Assembly: GCA_034440615.1 (NCBI GenBank)
Contig: JAOTOM010004745.1
Location: 62,001-126,000 of the forward strand
Length of the DNA: 64,000 nt
Source of the DNA: Ashinkailepas kermadecensis
Lineage: Eukaryota; Arthropoda; Thecostraca; Neolepadidae
Reading direction: 5' to 3'
This document shows, piece by piece, positions 57,036 to 64,000 of this stretch. Under the pieces are notes generated by a model. The model did not search any database and was not told the DNA's origin. It saw only the letters and a list, made by a program, of their open reading frames with translations. The translations under genes and the position numbers were made by a program. The stretch's first letter is position 1. The number at the start of each line of letters is the position of its first letter.

Positions 57036-57245
57036 GCCGCACGAGACGGCCTCACAGTCGCCGCTGAGGTGCCGCACGAGACGGTCTCACAGTCGCCGCT
57101 GAGGTGCCGCACGAGACGGTCTCACAGTCGCCGCTGAGGTGCTGCACGAGACGGTCTCACAGTCGCCGCTGAGGTGCTGCACGAGACGGCCTCACAGTCG
57201 CCGCTGAGGTGCCGCACGAGACGGTCTCACAGTCGCCGCTAAAGT
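57036..57245. repeat. 35-bp minisatellite, about 6 units
   Basis: The unit is GCCGCACGAGACGGTCTCAC then AGTCGCCGCTGAGGT, starting at 57,036 and every 35 bp. It contains the palindrome GAGACGGTCTC in most copies. It lies just upstream of the candidate first exon at 57,292. Confidence 0.96.
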
Positions 57246-57291
57246 GAAGCGCGAGCACTACGCTCCGCACCAGAGCACCAGTCAGACCACC

Positions 57292-57318
57292 ATGGACTGT
57301 ACCGAGTGTGTGAAAAAG
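57292..57318 (+). CDS. Candidate first coding exon (MDCTECVKK) with GTGAGT donor
   Basis: ACCACCATGG is a full Kozak context. Nine codons (Met-Asp-Cys-Thr-Glu-Cys-Val-Lys-Lys) end exactly at AAG followed by GTGAGT, a near-perfect splice donor, in phase 0. GC-rich sequence with a 35-bp array upstream would be the 5' UTR or promoter. No product can be named from nine residues. The next exon is not identified with certainty; 62,302-62,411 is compatible in phase. A chance combination of Kozak and donor is possible. Confidence 0.4.
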
Positions 57319-58665
57319 GTGAGTTCATCTATCGCCTCCTGATTCACCTCTTCTTATCACTTACAGGTACCACCCGCTGGTGTAGGGAACTTATACCATT
57401 GCTTCGGTAATTTAATGATAATTTCTTACACATCCATATAATTTGCAAAGCAATAGGAACAGAAAAGGACTAGCCATGTGCCCATGTGTTGCATGTTGTG
57501 TAAGTTACAATTTTACAAAGCTCGTTAAAATTACAATAATCTGCTCTCATGAAAAAATTACGAAACCCAGAACGTGATTGCTCTACCATTGCATCCTGAA
57601 ATTGTCCTGATTGCGCTAAGACGTCATTTGCTGCAAGAGGCGTGAAGTCCGCCACCATTCGACCAGACTTGTGCTCGACTCGAGTTGAATCGAGAATCGA
57701 CTCATGAATCAACAGTTTTTGGATGAGTCGCGAGTTGAATCGATTCTTTTCCCCAACATATATCTTGAGTCGTGAGTTGAATCACATCTTTCTAAAAAAA
57801 AGAGTCGAATCATCAGTCAATCACTCAAATCACAATGAGTAATTTGAGTCTTATGACTCGAATGCAAGTTATGAACAAATGATATAAAGCTTGTATCTTT
57901 GTGAATAGTATGCCATCACACAAAGTAAGGAGTAAAAACACAGCTTAATTATTCATGCTTAGCATTACAATTGTCAACTTGTCAGCTGCCAGTGAGTATA
58001 GAATGAGGGGTACTGGAGTTATTTACCAAAAGCCAATGACAATAACCACAAATAAGTATTAATATTAAGCTTGGTATTCACAATCAGTATCATGCATGAG
58101 TCAATCCTAGTGCCAGGAACACAACACATAAATGGGTTGGGATTGTGAAAAAGAATATGGAACCGAAACGGTCCTGCACTGCAATAGGTATCTGCACTGA
58201 ATAATATTGCGTTGGTTTGCTATTTGTCACGCGCGCGTCTGATATGTGGCAACTAGCAAGTGGCAGGTAGGTACCTATTGGATACATGTTTGGTGTTTCT
58301 ATTATCAATTATAAAGGTATGAATGATAATACATAGTGTCAAGTGAGGTCAATGGTATCGCATCAATATCATTAACATGCTATGATGCTTAAGCCTAAGT
58401 GGTCCATCATGATGTTGGTACAAAAATAGTAACATGTTGCTTATTTTTCCTGCAGCCCTACAACCGATGGTGACGCATCATATGGGTGCTATGTTGGGGT
58501 TAGGTGATGTGTGTCAGGCATATATGATTCAGGTCGTGCATCATGCTGATGTGGATTGAAGTATTATGCACTTATTGCTTTGCATATTCACTGGCAACCA
58601 TTCATCTCATTAACGTTCTTTGAGTCAATTACTTCATGCACATGCACATGCATTTATGTATATAT

Positions 58666-58667
<2 letters not shown>
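57319..58667. other. Unassigned; GAGTCG-rich stretch at 57.67-57.85 kb
   Basis: GAGTCG, GAGTTGAATCGA and TGACTCGA words recur in a short degenerate block. The rest is AT-rich and featureless; it could be intron if the exon at 57,292 is real. Confidence 0.35.
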
Positions 58668-59800
<1,133 letters not shown>

Positions 59801-59950
59801 AGTAGGTAGGAGCATCAACATACCTTTCTGTATTATCCTGATCCAATTTGACCTCTGACCTCCAGGAGCAAGCAAAGTAGGTAGGGGCATCAACATACCT
59901 TTCTGTATTATCCTGATCCAATTTGACCTCTGACCTCCAGGAGCAAACTG
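59801..59950. repeat. 75-bp tandem duplication
   Basis: Two nearly identical units start AGTAGGTAGG (59,801 and 59,876) and contain CATCAACATACCTTTCTGTA and TTGACCTCTGACCTCCAGGA. Only a few bases differ, so the event is recent. Confidence 0.96.
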
Positions 59951-60669
59951 GCTCCCTGTAAGTATCTTCAATGGTTGAATGGTGTCCACGCCTGGATATC
60001 TAACTAGGTACCTACCACGGCAATGTCAATATGAATCAAGGCAGTCAAGCAATCAATTCACGAAAACGCGGCATTAATTCACCATCACGAATAGGTACAA
60101 GTACCGTAAACAACCAATTTTCGAACGAACGACTGAGCAAGCCACCAAGATTTCCAATTCCTCATTTACAACTAGATTCCTAGGTGACGACCACATTGGT
60201 CGGCGGGTCGGCGTTCCGTCGGCACTTTTGGCGACCACGGTATGCCATTGGTTTAGCATTGTGGTTGTCAGAAAAGCGCCGTCCTGTGCCGACGGGAGGT
60301 TCTAGTATAAATATGGTAGGTCAGAGGGACGGGATATTTGGTAGCATTAGCGCTACGCTCATAGTATACTTTTGATCTGGAAAAAGATAATTGCTGCTAA
60401 ATGAAAATATCTGATACATCGACTAATTCTATAATTTATGGTTCAAATGTTGACGGACATATCAAAGCAAAATTCTGGTTTTGGTCGCCACTGCGGCCTG
60501 GTGAGTCTGCACCTGGTCGCCGACGTTACCGCCAGGACGGTGCTATTTTTTAGCCCTGCCTATGCAACTGGTTATAACGGTGCAATGCCTGATGCGTGCT
60601 GGTTATAACGGTGCATTCTGATTGCCTGACTAACTGACTGGCCATAGCGGTTTCGTCGGTTATTTTTGT
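59951..60669. other. No recognised feature
   Basis: Unique sequence; no supportable ORF, exon or transposon end. GGTTATAACGGTGCA occurs twice near 60,570-60,615. Confidence 0.4.
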
Positions 60670-60860
60670 GGCCCGTAGCAGTGTTGTCGATTTGTGTTGG
60701 ATAAAGTAACAGTGTTGTCGGTTATTGCTATAGACCGCAACAGTGTTGTCGGCTATTGTTACAGACCGCTACAGTGTTCTCGGCTCTTGTTACGGACCAC
60801 AGCAATATTATGGGCTATCATTACAGCCCGCAATAAAGTCGTTGCCTATTGTTTGCGAAC
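60670..60860. repeat. Degenerate about 32-bp minisatellite
   Basis: CAGTGTTGTCGGCTATTGTT and ACAGACCGC words recur about six times, increasingly diverged to the right. Confidence 0.8.
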
Positions 60861-62301
60861 CTTGCCAGAGTCGTCTGTTACTGTTAACACGCGCACTGGA
60901 TAGGGGGGGCGAAATCCACCCACCCCTCCGATTTTTCGTAAATACCTCCCGATTTTACCAGTCGATATACGCCATTTTTGTGTACCTACTTAGAAATGTC
61001 TGGAACGTTGCTTAAAATATGACAAACGAAAATCGGCAAAACATTTTTCGAGTTAGTGTCCGTCAAAGTAAAAACATTTCGTAGCATCCGACCACAAAAA
61101 TCGACGCTTATGCGCTTCCTGTATATCGGAAAAAGGGAAGTGTCCATGGCAGTACTAGCGACTTGTTTGATGTATATTGTGATGCTATATTGTTTCATGA
61201 TCATGCTAGGTCACCGAGGCCAACTCAGGTCAAATTCATGATAGGTCAATGGAATCAAACTTGTTCAACTGGAAGGTTGTTATAAACGCAAATGACAGTC
61301 ATGCGATTCATGTCATTTTGCATGTTACTCCCCACTGAAAACTTCTATTTTTGTCATTGTGAACCTAAGCGTTTCCATACTTCATTCATGTACTTCATCA
61401 GCCCTTTCTTCATGAAGCCAATTGCGCCAGGCCGCCCGCCGGTCCGTCGGGCGGCCCGCTTCCGGTAACTGGAACCGGTAACTGACCCGATAAAGTGTTG
61501 ATATATAGGTGACCTGAGGTTAAATACCAGATGTATCATCTATATTGCATCATTAGATATGTCCAAAGCATCACTGATGCCCATTTTGGAGCATTTAAAC
61601 ACCATCGCAGCGATCCATAACCATGTCAAGCCACGCAAAACAAGCCAAATATGACATGTGGGACCTCATTTGGCCTTGAGGATATTGGCCTAATGTCATG
61701 AAATTCGCACATAATAAATGTCACCATCATACCCATCTACCGTGAAAATTTCGTTACTCTAGCTATAATAGGAGCCGAGATCTTAAGGGGACGGAATCCG
61801 CCTCCCCTCTCCAGTGCGCGTAATCTTCAGAGGCCATCCAGGGCGCGTGTTAAGGTGACATCACGCTGGCTACGCTGCTGTAACAGTTTGGTTGTGCTCT
61901 CCAGTGGAGTGATGAGCTAGTTATGGTGCCGGAACAGCCTGATCTTGGCGGCATTCTTGGCGGGTCGCGACGACAAAATGCGGCTACAGAACTAATCAGC
62001 TGATTAGGGTGGCGGGCTAGGCGCAGGTTCGTATGGAAACATCAGTCGACTTGAAGCGTATTAACGATTGATTAGTGGGACGAGAAGTGCCGGCTACGAT
62101 ACGTACCAAATCGGTTACGTTTTCGGAGCGTGGGGTGTACGTTTTCTTTGTTGCGATGCCGTAACAGCACTATGGTGCCGTAAGTGGCCGGGCCGCAACA
62201 GACTGGCTAGGGTGTCACAACGGGTCAACTACGGTGGCCGCACGACCTGCCCAAACTCGACGTCACCACTCGCCATCGATCCGCCCCCTCAATTGCTCCA
62301 G
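60861..62301. other. No recognised feature
   Basis: Mixed composition, becoming GC-rich after 61,780. ORFs overlap on both strands without recognised domains. It ends in a pyrimidine-containing acceptor (CCTCAATTGCTCCAG). Confidence 0.4.
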
Positions 62302-62411
62302 GTGAAGCACAAGCGGGACTGGAAGGTCAAGATGGTGACGTCACCAAAGAAGACCAGCCACGTCGTCAGGTTCACTGACGGCGCCTGCACTGAGGAGCTC
62401 AAGCAGCCCGG
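62302..62411 (+). CDS. Candidate internal host exon, codon-biased
   Basis: The 110-bp segment follows CTCAATTGCTCCAG and precedes GTAATT, plausible acceptor and donor. In phase 0 it reads VKHKRDWKVKMVTSPKKTSH then VVRFTDGACTEELKQP. All eight Lys codons are AAG, Val is GTG/GTC only, and nearly all third positions are G or C. This is unlike neighbouring noncoding DNA and typical of constrained host genes. The phase is compatible with the exon at 57,292-57,318. I do not recognise the protein and name no function. The alternative is chance in GC-rich sequence. Confidence 0.45.
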
Positions 62412-62446
62412 GTAATTGATGGCGGCCGCCTGGTGACGCTGCTGTC

Positions 62447-62562
62447 TGGCCGGCCGCCGCCAGTGGCGCAGTGGTAGCTGTAGCCGCGGCAGATGGCCGG
62501 CCGCCGCCAGTGGCGCAGTGGTAGCTGCAGCCGCGGCAGATGGCCGGCCGCCGCCTGGGGTG
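62447..62562. repeat. 47-bp GC-rich tandem repeat, 2.4 copies
   Basis: The unit contains TGGCCGGCCGCCGCCAGTGG and CGCAGTGGTAGCTGYAGCCG; starts at 62,447, 62,494 and 62,541. Confidence 0.96.
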
Positions 62563-62785
62563 TCTGTCTGGGGTGAAGTGAGGGGTGTATGTGGGCGGCG
62601 GCTGAGTGTCAGTTCTGCTATCGGTTATGTCCCGGACGGGGTAATGGGTGTATGTGGGCGGCGGCTGCATATGCCGACACTATGACCGGGAGGCGGCGCG
62701 GCCCACTGTGTGCCGTGTAGTCGGCATACAGTGCGCTGCTCTGACTGTGCCGTTACACTGTGTCGCCGCCACACGGTCCCGGTGC

Positions 62786-62862
62786 ACCAGCACCAACACC
62801 AACACCAACACCAGCACCAACACCAGCACCGACACCAACACCAACACAAACACCAACACCGG
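62786..62862. repeat. (CACCAA)n hexamer microsatellite
   Basis: CACCAACACCAACACCAGCA and variants (CACCGA, CACAAA) for about 75 bp. Confidence 0.95.
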
Positions 62863-62995
62863 TCGGTCAGAAGCGCGTCCATTGTGGCCGCCGCTGTTGT
62901 AGGCGATCGCGAGTCGCCTGGCCGTGCGTGAGGCTCCGGCCGCGGTGTCGATTTGTAGCCGGCTGACGAAGCTCCCCGGCCGCTGCAGACTAACT

Positions 62996-64000
62996 GAACA
63001 CGCGAGGGGGTTAGGTGGTTAGGGCCCACATTGTCTGACAGATCAACACGTGAGGGGTTAGGTGGTCAGGGCCCACATTGTCTGACAGATCAACACGCGA
63101 AGGGTTAGCTGGTCCGGGCCCACATTGTCTGGCAGATCAACACGCGAGGTGTTAGGTGGTCAGGGCCCACATGGTCATTGACAGATCAACACGCAAGGGG
63201 TTAGGTGGTCAGGGCCCACGTTGTCTGACAGATCAACACGCGAGGTGTTAGGTGGTCAGGGCCCACATTGTCTGACAGATCAACACGCGAGGTGTTAGGT
63301 GGTCAGGGCCCACATTGTCTGACAGATCAACACGCAAGGGGTTAGGTGGTCAGGGCCCACGTTGTCTGACAGATCAACACGCGAGGTGTTAGGTGGTCAG
63401 GGCCCACATTGTCTGACAGATCAACACGCGAGGTGTTAGGTGGTCGGGGCCCACATTGTCTGACATATCAACACGCAAGGGGTTAGGTGGTCAGGGCCCA
63501 CATTGTCTGACAGATCAACACGCAAGGGGCTAGGTGGTCAGGGCCCACATTGTCTGACAGATCAACACGTGAGGGGTTAGGTGGTCAGGGCCCACATTGT
63601 CTGACAGATCAACACGTGAGGGGTTAGGTGGTCAGGGCCCACATTGTCTGACAGATCAACACGCGAAGGGTTAGCTGGTCAGGGCCCACATTGTCTGGCA
63701 GATCAACACGCGAGGTGTTAGGTGGTCAGGGCCCACATTGTCTGACAGATCAACACGCAAGGGGTTAGGTGGTCAGGGCCCACGTTGTCTGACAGATCAA
63801 CACGCGAGGTGTTAGGTGGTCAGGGCCCACATTGTCTGACAGATCAACACGCGAGGTGTTAGGTGGTCGGGGCCCACATTGTCTGACATATCAACACGCA
63901 AGGGGTTAGGTGGTCAGGGCCCACATTGTCTGACAGATCAACACGCAAGGGGCTAGGTGGTCAGGGCCCACATTGTCTGACAGATCAACACGTGAGGGGT
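62996..64000. repeat. 47-bp satellite with 9-unit higher-order repeat, continues past the window
   Basis: The unit is about CAACACGCGAGGGGTTAGGT then GGTCAGGGCCCACATTGTCT and GACAGAT. About 21 units run to the window's end. Unit variants (CGTGAGGGG, CGCGAAGGG with TTAGCTGG, CGCGAGGTG, CGCAAGGGG, and one with GGTCGGGGCC plus GACATATC) recur in the same order. The GGTCGGGGCC variant occurs at 63,442 and 63,865, 423 bp or nine units apart. Confidence 0.96.

Noticed and set aside
62465..62500. TGGCGCAGTGGTAG resembling a tRNA A box
   Set aside because: There is no B box or cloverleaf at the right distance, and the motif is part of a 47-bp tandem repeat.
62996..64000. Regular repeats that might suggest a CRISPR array
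   Set aside because: Units are contiguous without unique spacers, and the context is eukaryotic satellite DNA.

Overview
This window looks like repeat-rich nuclear DNA from an animal, most likely an invertebrate; an arthropod is my best guess, at low confidence. The reasons are a Penelope-like element, CR1-like LINEs, CACTA, hAT and mariner-type DNA transposons, long AT microsatellites, and candidate exons with GT/AG splice signals. Nothing looks bacterial: there are no operons or closely packed ORFs. Most long ORFs are by-products of tandem repeats whose period is a multiple of 3, or whose unit lacks stops in several frames. I did not list those as genes.

Layout. 0-2.6 kb: a Penelope-like retroelement (RT plus GIY-YIG nuclease, two in-frame stops) between two copies of its own 5' end, one inverted and one direct. 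2.6-5.3 kb: a 170-bp duplication, a 16-bp minisatellite of about 70 units and an AT microsatellite. 6-11 kb: a decayed family of about 27-bp units (GGGGCCC..AAAATCGCG type) that includes an inverted repeat with arms of about 0.75 kb. This grades through 11-12.4 kb into a homogeneous 21-bp array with higher-order structure (12.4-16.5 kb). 16.7-25.7 kb: mostly unassigned sequence with a 54-bp minisatellite. 25.7-31.4 kb: a reverse transcriptase relic, a short LINE copy, a second block of the 6-11 kb family, and a broken coding sequence of a family I recall from arthropods. 30.9-34.6 kb: a CR1-like LINE on the minus strand with three frameshifts. 37.5-38.1 kb: a non-autonomous hAT with an exact 8-bp target duplication.

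41.84-50.55 kb: the most interesting unit, an 8.7-kb CACTA (EnSpm) transposon. It has CACTGTAAAAAAAA termini, a 2-bp target duplication, subterminal repeats and a minus-strand Tnp2-like transposase remnant. Two younger elements are nested in it: a mariner-type foldback that carries the start of a transposase in both arms, and a 1.6-kb hAT that splits a minus-strand ORF and leaves an exact 8-bp duplication. 50.7-52.5 kb: a second LINE copy abutting a 33-bp minisatellite. 52.9-64 kb: many GC-rich minisatellites, ending in a 47-bp satellite with a 9-unit higher-order repeat that runs off the window. A possible host gene starts at 57,292 (Kozak ATG, nine codons, GTGAGT donor), with a codon-biased candidate exon at 62,302-62,411.

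No complete, intact protein-coding gene was found. What works together here is transposon structure: nested insertions, terminal repeats, and array growth around retroelement debris. All boundaries were read by eye; where a call depends on remembered family features the entry says so.
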